This document shows positions 40,419 to 48,871 of a stretch of DNA of 64,000 nucleotides, one piece after another. The translations under genes were made by a program, and so were the position numbers. Below the pieces are notes generated by a model. That model was not told the DNA's origin. It made no database searches and saw only the letters and a program-made list of their open reading frames with translations. The stretch is from Streptomyces corallincola. Lineage in GTDB: Bacteria; Actinomycetota; Actinomycetes; Streptomycetales; Streptomycetaceae. The stretch is taken from contig NZ_JAHRXF010000003.1 of assembly GCF_019104725.1 (NCBI RefSeq), positions 62,001-126,000 of the forward strand, given 5' to 3'. Position 1 is the stretch's first letter, and each line of letters starts with the position of its first letter.

Positions 40419-42302
40419 TCACTGGAGACGCCAGCTCTGATTCCCCGCACCGGTGCACGACCAGATCTGTGTCTTCGTACCGTTGGCGGACGTGTTGCCC
40501 GTGACATCCAGGCACTTGCCCGAGCCGGAGTTCACCAGCGTGCCCGCGCCGGAGTTGTAGGTCCACTGCTGGGCTCCGGTGCCGTTGCAGTCGTACATCT
40601 GGACCTTCGCCCCGTCGGCGGTGGAGGCGCCGGTGACGTCGAGGCACTTGCCGAGGGCCTGGACGGAGCCGTCGGCCTGGACGGTCCACTTCTGGGCCGT
40701 ACCGCCGGTGCAGTCCCAGATCTGCACCGGCGTGCTGTTGGCGCTGGACCCGTCGGTGACGTCGAGGCACTTCCCGGCGAGCCCGACGAAGGAACCGGTC
40801 TTCGCGGTGCCGCCGCCCCCGCCGCCTCCGCCGGACTGCGTACCGCCCCAGGTGAAGGTCGCGGAGGTCTTGCCGGGCAGGGTGTACGTGGCGTGCTGGC
40901 CGCCCCAGTTGATGGTCATCGTCTTCGCGCCGGAGGAGTCGTTGTACGCGATCAGCGCCTTGCTGCCGTCCGGGTTGCGCCAGGCGACGTTCGGCACCTG
41001 GCCGGACGCGGTGGAGGCGATGCGCTGGGCGCCGGGCCGGACGAACTTGGTGAGCTGGCCCATCGTGTAGTACTCGACGGTGTAGTCCACCTGACCGCTC
41101 GCGCCGTCACCGTTGTGAACGGTGATGAGGCCGGTGCAGTTGCCGCAGCCGCCGCTGTGCGGGCCGTTGTTCTGGTCCACGGCGAGCGACCACTTGACCA
41201 CCGACTTACCCCAGTTGCGGGTGTAGTCGATGATGTTGTTCATGTCCTCGCGCTGCTGGTTGACGATCCAGCCGCCCCCCGAGTGCTCGGTGTCGAACGC
41301 GTCCATCGTCGGGTACCGGTTGTGGATGTCGGTCTGGGTGCCGACGTTGCCGAGGTAGCCGTGCCAGGCGATGCCGCCGAAGTTGGGGTGGTTGCGCACG
41401 GCCGCGTCGTCCACGGTCTGGGCGGCGTACGCGTCGTAGCTGTCGGGGTTCCAGTCCAGTGCCAGGACCTTGGTGGACAGCCCGGCCGCCTGGAGCTTGG
41501 GCAGCAGCTCGGACTTGGTGAAGTAGGCCAGCCCGTTGCCGTTCCAGTTCATCGACTCGTAGCCGCCGCAGCAGGTCGGCTCGTTCTGCACGCTGACGTA
41601 CTGGACGTTGACGCCCTGCGCCTTCCACCCCTGGAGGTACTTCACGAAGTACGAGGCGTAGGTGCCGTAGTTCTCGGACTTCAGCCAGCCCTGGTTCAGG
41701 CTGCCGTTGTCCTTCATCCAGGCGGGCGCCGACCAGGGCGAGGCCATCACCGTGATCGCCGGGTTCAGCTGGAGCGCCTGCTTGGTGAGCGGGAGGACGT
41801 CCCGGTCGTTGTCGAGGGAGAACCGGGTCAGCGAGGGGTCGGTCTGTCCCGCGGGCACGTCGTCGTAGGTGTAGCCGTACCGGGCGAGGTCGGAGCCGCC
41901 CATCGGGTTGCGCAGGAACGACAGCCCGATGCCGTCGGTGGGGGAGAACAGCTTGCGCATCGTGGCGTCACGGGTGGACTGCGACAGCGCGCCGCTGCCG
42001 TTCATCAGCCAGGCCGCGGTGTCGGTGAAGGACGCGCCGCCGCCGGTGAAGGTCTGGTAGCGGGTGTTCTCGTCCACGGTGATGTTCTCGCCGCCACCGC
42101 CCGCTCCGGCCTGGAACGCGAACGGGGTCTGTGCCTGGAGACCGCGTACGACATGCCGTCCGGCGTCGTCGTCGGTGGTGGTGAGGTAGGCGGTGACCTG
42201 CTCACCGGCCGCGTGCGCGGCCGGGGCGCCGAGCGTGGCGAGCCCGGCGGTGGTGAGCAGCCCGGCGACCAGCAGCCGGGCCGCGCGGAGGCGTCCTGTC
42301 AT
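40419..42302 (-). CDS. Secreted GH30 glycosidase with ricin-type lectin domain
   Basis: A 627-residue exported enzyme. Signal peptide about residues 1-32 (LLVAGLLTTAGLATLGAPAAHA). GH30 barrel about 45-400 with the acid/base Glu in VQNEPTC (near residue 242) and the nucleophile Glu in DTEHSGGGW (near 338), then the family's beta-domain, a poly-Gly linker, and a CBM13/ricin-B trefoil (about 505-627) with three KCLDVT...QxW units. Family members include endo-beta-1,6-glucanases and glucosylceramidases; fungal beta-glucan is the likely substrate. It diverges from a GH3 gene with a matching promoter, suggesting joint control. Confidence 0.93.
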   Translation of the reverse strand: MTGRLRAARLLVAGLLTTAGLATLGAPAAHAAGEQVTAYLTTTDDDAGRHVVRGLQAQTPFAFQAGAGGGGENITVDENTRYQTFTGGGASFTDTAAWLMNGSGALSQSTRDATMRKLFSPTDGIGLSFLRNPMGGSDLARYGYTYDDVPAGQTDPSLTRFSLDNDRDVLPLTKQALQLNPAITVMASPWSAPAWMKDNGSLNQGWLKSENYGTYASYFVKYLQGWKAQGVNVQYVSVQNEPTCCGGYESMNWNGNGLAYFTKSELLPKLQAAGLSTKVLALDWNPDSYDAYAAQTVDDAAVRNHPNFGGIAWHGYLGNVGTQTDIHNRYPTMDAFDTEHSGGGWIVNQQREDMNNIIDYTRNWGKSVVKWSLAVDQNNGPHSGGCGNCTGLITVHNGDGASGQVDYTVEYYTMGQLTKFVRPGAQRIASTASGQVPNVAWRNPDGSKALIAYNDSSGAKTMTINWGGQHATYTLPGKTSATFTWGGTQSGGGGGGGGTAKTGSFVGLAGKCLDVTDGSSANSTPVQIWDCTGGTAQKWTVQADGSVQALGKCLDVTGASTADGAKVQMYDCNGTGAQQWTYNSGAGTLVNSGSGKCLDVTGNTSANGTKTQIWSCTGAGNQSWRLQ

Positions 42303-42349
42303 GGAGCGCCGCCCTTCTTGGGGTGGGGGTATGGGGCGTGCGAGCCGTG

Positions 42350-42381
42350 AGTAAATGACTGCTTCACCAGCGCGTCAAGAG
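42350..42381 (-). promoter_or_regulatory. Promoter of the GH30 gene, one of a twin pair
   Basis: On the minus strand: CTCTTGACG (42381-42373) containing -35 TTGACG, a 17-bp spacer and -10 TTTACT (42355-42350), directly followed by CACGG. These elements match the divergent promoter at 42469-42500. Confidence 0.7.
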
Positions 42382-42468
42382 GTCGCGCATTCACTTTTCG
42401 AAGACACAACTCCCGTGATCCAGCCGCCCGTTGATCCCTTGGACCCCGCGCACCACTTCTGACGTGAA

Positions 42469-42500
42469 CTCTTGACGGTCCCGTGGCGGCCCAGTTAACT
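42469..42500 (+). promoter_or_regulatory. Promoter of the GH3 gene, one of a twin pair
   Basis: CTCTTGACG (42469-42477) containing -35 TTGACG, a 17-bp spacer and -10 TTAACT (42495-42500), followed by CACGG. It is 48 bp upstream of the GH3 start codon. The -35 block and the ACTCACGG end repeat in the divergent GH30 promoter. Confidence 0.75.
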
Positions 42501-42548
42501 CACGGCGTGATCTAAGTCCTGAGTGAAATCTGAGCCGAGGGAAGGTAC

Positions 42549-45500
42549 ATGCGAAGAACCGCCCTGCTCCTCACCGCCGCGCTGCTGACCGCGACGCTGC
42601 CGATGGCCGCGGCGACCGCCGCGGCGGGTGCGGAGGGCGATCCCGCCCCCGTGCCCGTGGACCGCTTCGAGGGCGAGGTGCCGTTCGCCGCCCAGCCCGC
42701 CGAGGGGATCTTCACCTGGGGAGGCGACGCCGACGACCCGCCCACCCTCAGGCTGGACGCCCGCCCCGACGCCCCCGAGGGCGCCAAGGTGCTGTCCGGC
42801 AGCTACGACATCAGCGGCTACGGCGGCTTCACCCACGACTACGCGGCCACCGCGCCCGCCCACGACTGGTCCGCCCGCAAGGGCATCCGGTTCTGGTGGG
42901 AGGGCCGGAACAACGGGAAGAAGTTCGCGTTCGAGATCAAGGACGGCGGTGCCAACGGCGAGGCGTCCGAGCTGTGGACCACCTCGTTCACGGACGACTT
43001 CACCGGCTGGAAACAGGTCGAGATCCCGTTCTCCGACTTCACCTATCGAACCGACTACCAGCCGGTCGGCGGCATCGACCACATCCTCGGCCTGACCCAG
43101 ATGTGGGGCTACGCCGTCACCCTCCCGCCCGGCACCAAGGGCGACTTCGCGATGGACGGCGTCGAACTGTACGGCCGCGCCGACCAGTCGCTGAGCGTCG
43201 GCGTCACCACCGACGCCGCCGTCTACCCGGTCAAGGAGGGCGGCACCGCCACCGTCCGGGTCACCGTCGGCGCCACCGGCTCCGGCGCGCTCACCGAGCC
43301 CGTCACCGTCGCCTGGGCCACCGGCGAGGGCACCGCCGAGCCGGGCAAGGACTACCGGCCCGCCTCCGGCACCCTGACCTTCCCGACCGGTACCGCCTCC
43401 GGCACCGCGCGGACCCTGACGGTGCCCACCCTCAAGGACTCCGCCGCCGAGAACGCCGAGACCATCCCGGTGAAGCTGACCGTCACCGGCGCCAAGGCAC
43501 CCGCCGAGAACCCGCAGGTCGTCATCGACGCCCACGGGCTGCCGTACCTCGACTCCCGGCTGCCGGTGAAGAAGCGCGTCGCGGACCTGCTCGGCCGGAT
43601 GACCCTCGCCGAGAAGGCCGGGCAGATGACCCAGGCCGAACGCGGCGCCATGACCGCCCCCGGCGACATCGCCGTGTACGGCCTCGGCTCCCTGCTCTCC
43701 GGCGGCGGCTCCACACCCACCCCGAACACCGCGCAGGCGTGGGCGAAGATGATCGACGGCTTCCAACTGCGCGCCCAGGCCAGCCGGTTCCAGATTCCGC
43801 TGATCTACGGCGTGGACGCCGTGCACGGCCACAACAACCTCACCGGCGCCACCGTCCTGCCGCACAACATCGGCCTCGGCGCCACCCGCGACCCCCAACT
43901 CGCGGAGAGGACGGGCGCGGTGGCCGCCGCCGAGGTCCGCGCCACCGGCGTCCCCTGGGACTTCGCCCCCTGCCTCTGCGTCACCCGTGACGAACGCTGG
44001 GGCCGCTCCTACGAGTCCTTCGGTGAGGACCCCGCGCTGGTCCAGTCGATGGAGACCGTGATCCAGGGCCTCCAGGGCCGCGCCGACGGCAGCGACCTCG
44101 CCCGCCGCGACAAGGTCCTCGCCACCGCCAAGCACTTCGTCGGCGACGGCGGCACCTCCTACGAGCCCAAGCCGGGCGGCGGCTACCCCATCGACCAGGG
44201 CGTCACCCGCGTCACCCGGCAGGAACTGGAGGCCGTCCACCTGGCGCCGTTCCAGACCGCCGTGGACCGGGGCGTCGGCTCGGTCATGCCGTCCTACTCC
44301 TCGCTGGACATCACCGGCGACGGACAGGGCCCGGTGAAGATGCACGCTCGCGCCGACATGATCAACGGCGTGCTCAAGGACCGCATGGGCTTCGACGGCT
44401 TCGTCATCAGCGACTGGAACGCCATCGACCAGCTCCCCGGCGACTACGCCTCGCACGTCCGGCTCTCGGTCAACGCCGGGCTGGACATGATGATGGTGCC
44501 CTACACCTACAGGGAGTTCTCCGGCACGCTCATCGACGAGGTCAAAGCCGGACGGATCAGCCAGGCCCGCATCGACGACGCCGTGAGCCGCATCCTCACC
44601 CAGAAGTTCCGCCTCGGCCTCTTCGAGCACCCCTACGCGGACACCAGCGGCGCCGCCGACATCGGCTCCCCGGCCCACCGCGCCGTCGCCCGGCAGGCCG
44701 CCGCCGAGTCCCAGGTGCTGCTGAAGAACGCGGGCGGTCTGCTCCCGCTGAAGAAGTCCCAGAAGGTGTACGTCGCCGGGTCCAACGCCGACGACATCGG
44801 CAACCAGTCCGGCGGCTGGACCATCACCTGGCAGGGCGGCTCGGGCGACATCACCCCCGGCACCACCATCCTGAAGGGCATGCGCGAGGCCGGCGGGAAC
44901 GTCACCTACTCCAAGGACGCCTCCGCGCCCACCTCCGGCTACGACGTCGGTGTGGTCGTCGTCGGGGAGACCCCGTACGCCGAGGGCATGGGCGACGTCG
45001 GCAACGGGCACAGCATGAACCTGTCGGCCACCGACCGGGCAGCCGTGGACAAGGTGTGCGCCGCGATGAAGTGCGCCGTGCTGATCGTCTCCGGGCGCCC
45101 CCAGCTCGTCGGGGACCGGCTCGGCTCCATCGACGCCCTGGTGGCCTCCTGGCTGCCGGGCACCGAGGGCGCGGGCGTGGCCGACGTGCTCTACGGCAGG
45201 CGGGCGTTCACCGGGCAGCTCCCGGTGACCTGGCCCAGGTCCGAGGCCCAGCTCCCGATCAACGTGGGCGACACCTCCTACGACCCGCAGTTCCCGTACG
45301 GCTGGGGCCTGACCACGCTCGGCTCCGTACCGCGCGGCGGTGCGGTCACGCTGGCCGCGCTGAAGATCGCGGCCACGGCGGCGACGCGGGTGCACGCGGA
45401 CCGGCTCGGGCGTGAACTGGTCGCCCAGGCGCGGCTGATCGTCCAGCAGAAGGCCGACGGGCACCTCACCGCCGCGGTGTCCAAGCCCTTCGCGGACGCC

Positions 45501-45572
45501 GATCACCTGCTGCTCACCGGCGACTACGCGAAGGCGGTGCAGAAGCTGACCGAGGCGTACCGGGCCGCGTAG
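42549..45572 (+). CDS. Secreted multidomain GH3 beta-glucosidase
   Basis: A 1007-residue exported exo-glycosidase. Signal peptide about 1-26; a CBM11-like jelly-roll (about 36-205: SGSYDISGYGGFTHDYA, WKQVEIPFSDF); a Calx-beta-like domain (about 210-320: VTVAWATGEGTAEPGKDYRP); the GH3 barrel (about 335-680) with nucleophile D622 in GFVISDWNAID; the GH3 sandwich domain (about 695-920); and a C-terminal ~70-residue helical tail (FIVAR-like). Expected to release glucose from beta-glucan oligosaccharides, complementing the divergent GH30 enzyme. The ATG follows GAGGGAAGG. Confidence 0.93.
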   Translation: MRRTALLLTAALLTATLPMAAATAAAGAEGDPAPVPVDRFEGEVPFAAQPAEGIFTWGGDADDPPTLRLDARPDAPEGAKVLSGSYDISGYGGFTHDYAATAPAHDWSARKGIRFWWEGRNNGKKFAFEIKDGGANGEASELWTTSFTDDFTGWKQVEIPFSDFTYRTDYQPVGGIDHILGLTQMWGYAVTLPPGTKGDFAMDGVELYGRADQSLSVGVTTDAAVYPVKEGGTATVRVTVGATGSGALTEPVTVAWATGEGTAEPGKDYRPASGTLTFPTGTASGTARTLTVPTLKDSAAENAETIPVKLTVTGAKAPAENPQVVIDAHGLPYLDSRLPVKKRVADLLGRMTLAEKAGQMTQAERGAMTAPGDIAVYGLGSLLSGGGSTPTPNTAQAWAKMIDGFQLRAQASRFQIPLIYGVDAVHGHNNLTGATVLPHNIGLGATRDPQLAERTGAVAAAEVRATGVPWDFAPCLCVTRDERWGRSYESFGEDPALVQSMETVIQGLQGRADGSDLARRDKVLATAKHFVGDGGTSYEPKPGGGYPIDQGVTRVTRQELEAVHLAPFQTAVDRGVGSVMPSYSSLDITGDGQGPVKMHARADMINGVLKDRMGFDGFVISDWNAIDQLPGDYASHVRLSVNAGLDMMMVPYTYREFSGTLIDEVKAGRISQARIDDAVSRILTQKFRLGLFEHPYADTSGAADIGSPAHRAVARQAAAESQVLLKNAGGLLPLKKSQKVYVAGSNADDIGNQSGGWTITWQGGSGDITPGTTILKGMREAGGNVTYSKDASAPTSGYDVGVVVVGETPYAEGMGDVGNGHSMNLSATDRAAVDKVCAAMKCAVLIVSGRPQLVGDRLGSIDALVASWLPGTEGAGVADVLYGRRAFTGQLPVTWPRSEAQLPINVGDTSYDPQFPYGWGLTTLGSVPRGGAVTLAALKIAATAATRVHADRLGRELVAQARLIVQQKADGHLTAAVSKPFADADHLLLTGDYAKAVQKLTEAYRAA

Positions 45573-45622
45573 CGCCGGTCCGCGTGTCCCGTGCGGGGAG
45601 GCTTCGGGGTACCGTCGAACAC

Positions 45623-47026
45623 ATGACCTGTGTCCAGCGGTCCCGGAGTCTTCCCGCACTGCTGCTGGCGGTGCTGGCGCTGGTCCTGCTGACCGCCGCC
45701 GCACCGGCGGCGGGCGCCGCGAGCGGCTCGGCCGGCGTCTCCCGGGCGACGCCCAGTGTGTCCACCGTCGCGGACGCCCTGCGCGAGAACCCCGTCTACG
45801 TCGATCCCGCCGCCGCCTCCCAGCTGTCCGCCGCCGACGCCGACCGCCTCGCGGACCGGATCAGGGCCGCGGACAAACCGCTGTTCGTCGCGGTGCTCCC
45901 GGCGGACTACCCCACCGAGAACCTCTTCGCCGACCTGCGCACCGCCACCGGCATCACCGGTCTGTACGCGATACGCCTCGGGGACCGCTTCGACGCCCGC
46001 GCCGACGCCTCGGTGCTCGCCCCGACCGCACGGGAGAACCTCGTCTCCAGCGTGCGCGGCGAATCGGCGTCCGCGCAGCTGGCGGACTTCACCGACCGCG
46101 CCCTGACCAGCATGGGCGGGCACGCGCCCGCGTCCTGGGGCGGCGGCTCCGGCGGCGGGAGCTCCCCGGCCGCGCTGATCGGCGTGGCGGCCGTGGTCGT
46201 CGTCGGCGGCGCGGGTGCCTACGCCCTGGTCCGCCGCAACCGGCGCCGCCGGGCCGAGGAGCAGCGCGTGGCGCTGGAGCGGCTGCGCGTGGTCGTGGAC
46301 GAGGACATCACCGCGTTCGGCGAGGAACTCGACCGGCTCGACTTCCACCCGGCCGAGGCCGGCGCCGACGACGCGATGCGCGGCGACTACGAACGGGCGC
46401 TGGACGCCTACGAGAAGGCCAAGCAGTACATGGCCGACGCCCGGAAGCCCGAGGACGTGCGCGGTGTCACCGGCGCGCTGGAGGACGGCCGGTTCTCGCT
46501 CGCGCTGCTCGCCGCCCGGCGCGAGGGACGCCCGCTGCCCGAGCGGCGCCCGCCCTGCTTCTTCGACCCCCGGCACGGCCCGTCCGTCACCGACGCGGCC
46601 TGGACACCGGCGGGCGGCGCGGCCCGCGAGGTGCCGGTCTGCGCGGCGGACGCCGCCCGGCTCGCGGACGGCCGCGACCCGGCGGTCCGCGAGGTCGAGA
46701 CCGAGTACGGCCGCCGCCCCTACTGGGACGCCGGTCCCGCGTACGGCCCGTGGGCGGGCGGCTACTTCGGCGGCGGCCTGCTGCCCGGTCTGCTCGTCGG
46801 CACCATGCTCGGCGGCCTGATGTCCGCCCCCGCCTACGCGGCCGACTACGGCAGCGGGTACGGCGACTTCGGGGGCGGCTTCGACGGCTACCAGGGCGGT
46901 GACGTGTCCGGCGCGAACTTCGACCCCGGCGACTTCAGCGGCGGGTTCGGGGACGGCGGCGGCTTCGACGGGGGCGGCGGTTTCGACGGCGGAGGCGGGG
47001 GAGGGGACTTCGGCGGGGGCTTCTGA
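45623..47026 (+). CDS. TPM-like membrane protein with Gly/Asp-rich tail
   Basis: A 467-residue protein: signal sequence (LPALLLAVLALVLLTAAAPA), an extracytoplasmic TPM-like domain (about 45-165: VYVDPAAASQLSAADADRL, KPLFVAVLPAD), a transmembrane helix (AALIGVAAVVVVGGAGAYAL), a charged coiled-coil-like cytoplasmic part (RRNRRRRAEEQ, YERALDAYEKAKQYM), and a very glycine-rich end (GGGFDGGGG type). TPM-domain proteins include phosphatase-fold members and photosystem II repair factors; the role here is unknown. ATG at 45623 is chosen to start the signal peptide. Confidence 0.7.
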   Translation: MTCVQRSRSLPALLLAVLALVLLTAAAPAAGAASGSAGVSRATPSVSTVADALRENPVYVDPAAASQLSAADADRLADRIRAADKPLFVAVLPADYPTENLFADLRTATGITGLYAIRLGDRFDARADASVLAPTARENLVSSVRGESASAQLADFTDRALTSMGGHAPASWGGGSGGGSSPAALIGVAAVVVVGGAGAYALVRRNRRRRAEEQRVALERLRVVVDEDITAFGEELDRLDFHPAEAGADDAMRGDYERALDAYEKAKQYMADARKPEDVRGVTGALEDGRFSLALLAARREGRPLPERRPPCFFDPRHGPSVTDAAWTPAGGAAREVPVCAADAARLADGRDPAVREVETEYGRRPYWDAGPAYGPWAGGYFGGGLLPGLLVGTMLGGLMSAPAYAADYGSGYGDFGGGFDGYQGGDVSGANFDPGDFSGGFGDGGGFDGGGGFDGGGGGGDFGGGF

Positions 47027-47119
47027 GCCCCGGGTGCCCGTGCGCCGCGCCCGCCGAAGTCCTCCGTCACCCGCCCGACAGCACCGCCCGACAGCTCCGC
47101 CCGCCGGAGGCGCGGGGCG

Positions 47120-47731
47120 TCAGGCGTTGCGGATCGCGGAGACGTCGAACTGGAGCTTGATCTTGTCGGAGACCACGACACCGCCCGTCTCCAGCGCCGC
47201 GTTCCAGGTCAGCCCCCACTCCGAGCGCAGGATCTCCGCCTTGCCCTCGAACCCGGCGCGGTCGTTGCCGAACGGGTCCTTGGCGGCGCCGTTGAACTCC
47301 AGGTCGATGGTGACCGGCTTGGTGACACCGAGCAGCGAGAGGTCACCGGTGATCCGGTAGTCGTCGCCGCCCAGCGACTCCGCCTTGGTGGAGCGGAACG
47401 TCATGGTCGGGAACTCGTCCGTGCGGAAGAAGTCGGCGGTCTTGAGGTGGCCGTCGCGGTCCGGGTTGCCGGTGTCGATGCTGTCCATGCGGACGTCCAG
47501 CGTCGCGGTGGACCGGGACGGGTCGGCGCCGTCCAGGTGCAGCGTGCCGGTGAAGTCGGTGAACCGGCCCCGGACGTTGGTGACCATCGCGTGCCGCGCG
47601 ACGAAGCCGACCGTGGTGTGCGCGGGGTCGATGGTCCAGTCACCGGTCAGCGAGGCCAGACCGGCGTCGGCGGCGGCCGGTGCGTCGGTGGTGGTCTCGG
47701 GGGTGCTGTCCTTGCGGCCGAAGATTCCCAT
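47120..47731 (-). CDS. YceI family protein
   Basis: A 203-residue lipocalin-like protein that binds isoprenoid-type lipids in characterised relatives. Family motifs: GDWTIDPAHTTVGFVARHAM, VRGRFTDFTGTLHLDG, DRDGHLKTADFFRTDEFPTM and EWGLTWNAALETGGVVVSDK. There is no signal peptide (start MGIFGRKDSTPE), so it is probably cytoplasmic, unlike periplasmic E. coli YceI. ATG at 47731 follows AAGGAG. A sigma-R-type promoter lies about 100 bp upstream, suggesting induction by thiol-oxidative stress. Confidence 0.93.
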   Translation of the reverse strand: MGIFGRKDSTPETTTDAPAAADAGLASLTGDWTIDPAHTTVGFVARHAMVTNVRGRFTDFTGTLHLDGADPSRSTATLDVRMDSIDTGNPDRDGHLKTADFFRTDEFPTMTFRSTKAESLGGDDYRITGDLSLLGVTKPVTIDLEFNGAAKDPFGNDRAGFEGKAEILRSEWGLTWNAALETGGVVVSDKIKLQFDVSAIRNA

Positions 47732-47828
47732 GACCTGACTCCTTGAGGGACGGGCGCGGCCTTCGGGTAAGGCGCCGCGCCGACTGTGCGGGTGAGCGTT
47801 CTGTGGGGCTGCGCGTTCCATGAGGTTG

Positions 47829-47855
47829 AACGTTGTACGAAACCTGTCGATTCCC
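47829..47855 (-). promoter_or_regulatory. Sigma-R-type promoter upstream of the YceI gene
   Basis: On the minus strand: GGGAAT (47855-47850), exactly 18 bp, then GTT (47831-47829). This is the consensus of the Streptomyces thiol-stress sigma factor SigR (GGGAAT-N18-GTT). The expected start near 47822 leaves a 5' UTR of about 90 nt before the YceI ATG. Confidence 0.7.
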
Positions 47856-48030
47856 GACGTTAGCCCCATTCCGTTGAGGCTTCAACGTCATCCGGTGTGT
47901 GTCTCCATCATCGCGCGGAGTGATTCCGTACGCCCTCTGGCGGACGCGCGTAGATGTCGGGCACCATCTCCCTGCACCACCTGCACTGCCGCCCCACTCC
48001 CCCCAACGGCCCCCAGCAGGAAGGCACTTC

Positions 48031-48555
48031 ATGAAGTTCCGCAGGAACGGAAAGGTCTCCGCGGTCCGCTCCGCCGTGACCGCGCTCGCCCTGGTCGTCG
48101 CCCCCGGCGCCGCGGTCGTCGGCACCTCCACCGACGCCTTCGCGGTCAGCAAGATCAGCCACGCCACCGCCATCGGGATGTTCAGCAACGTCGGCATCAC
48201 CTGGTCGTCCTCCGGCGGCTGCTCCAACCGGAACGTCTCCACCTGTACGTCGTTCGACCAGCTCAACCTGCCCACGGCCCAGGGCGCCCAGACCCTGAAG
48301 CGGTCCAGCGGCTGCGCCCTGAACATCACCGGCGGCACCGAGACCGGCCACGCCTCCGGCACGTACTCGCACTGGAACGGCTACAAGCTCGACTTCGGCA
48401 AGGCCACCTGCCTGACGTCGTACATCAAGAACAACTTCGGCTACATCGGGCTGCGCGGCGACGGCGCGCCGCAGTACCAGTCCGGCTCGGGCAACATCTA
48501 CGCCGACGAGGGCAACCACTGGGACGTCCTCTACTACAACTGCGGCGGCTGCTGA
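48031..48555 (+). CDS. Small secreted protein with a zinc-peptidase-like motif
   Basis: A 174-residue exported protein with a signal peptide of about 38 residues (AVTALALVVAPGAAVVGTS). The mature part has six cysteines (GGCSNRNVSTC, SGC, ATC, YNCGGC), probably in disulfides. SHWNGYKLDF gives H-x2-G-x3-D, the spacing of the metal motif SxHxxGxAxD in Hedgehog/M15 peptidases, and EGNHWD near the C-terminus gives the E-x2-H expected as catalytic Glu and third ligand. A zinc D,D-peptidase-like fold is therefore plausible (inference). The ATG follows AGGAAGG. Confidence 0.7.
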   Translation: MKFRRNGKVSAVRSAVTALALVVAPGAAVVGTSTDAFAVSKISHATAIGMFSNVGITWSSSGGCSNRNVSTCTSFDQLNLPTAQGAQTLKRSSGCALNITGGTETGHASGTYSHWNGYKLDFGKATCLTSYIKNNFGYIGLRGDGAPQYQSGSGNIYADEGNHWDVLYYNCGGC

Positions 48556-48617
48556 CCCGGGCACCGACCCCGCGCACCGCGACCGCCCCGGCCCCGACCG
48601 GCGGCGGGTCCGCGCCC

Positions 48618-48665
48618 CGGACCCCCGGACGTCCTCCCGACGGAGTATCGTCCGGGGGTCCGTTT
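48618..48665 (+). terminator. Terminator after the secreted protein gene
   Basis: Perfect 14-bp stem CGGACCCCCGGACG (48618-48631) with CGTCCGGGGGTCCG (48649-48662), then TTT (48663-48665). Confidence 0.85.
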
Positions 48666-48689
48666 CACTCCGGCGATGGCATGTGCCGA

Positions 48690-48702
48690 CCCTGAATCAG
48701 GG
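48690..48702. promoter_or_regulatory. Palindrome in the accB upstream region
   Basis: CCCTGA-A-TCAGGG, perfect 6-bp arms around one base, 170 bp before accB. A possible promoter follows (CGTGAC, 16 bp, TACAAC, about 48712-48739). It could be an operator for a fatty-acid or acyl-CoA regulator; untested. The rest of the gap to accB shows nothing clear. Confidence 0.35.
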
Positions 48703-48871
48703 GTGACCGCACCGTGACGGGTTTGTGGCATCCCTACAACGCCGGAGCCCTCTGAGCAGTCGGAACGGCTGCATCGCCGCCGGGTTCTGTTCAGTGGCAC
48801 CAGGAAAACGGGCCGGAGACTGTACGGAACCGACGGCTCGCAATCCCCCTCGCTCTTCGTAAGGTCGCTAC

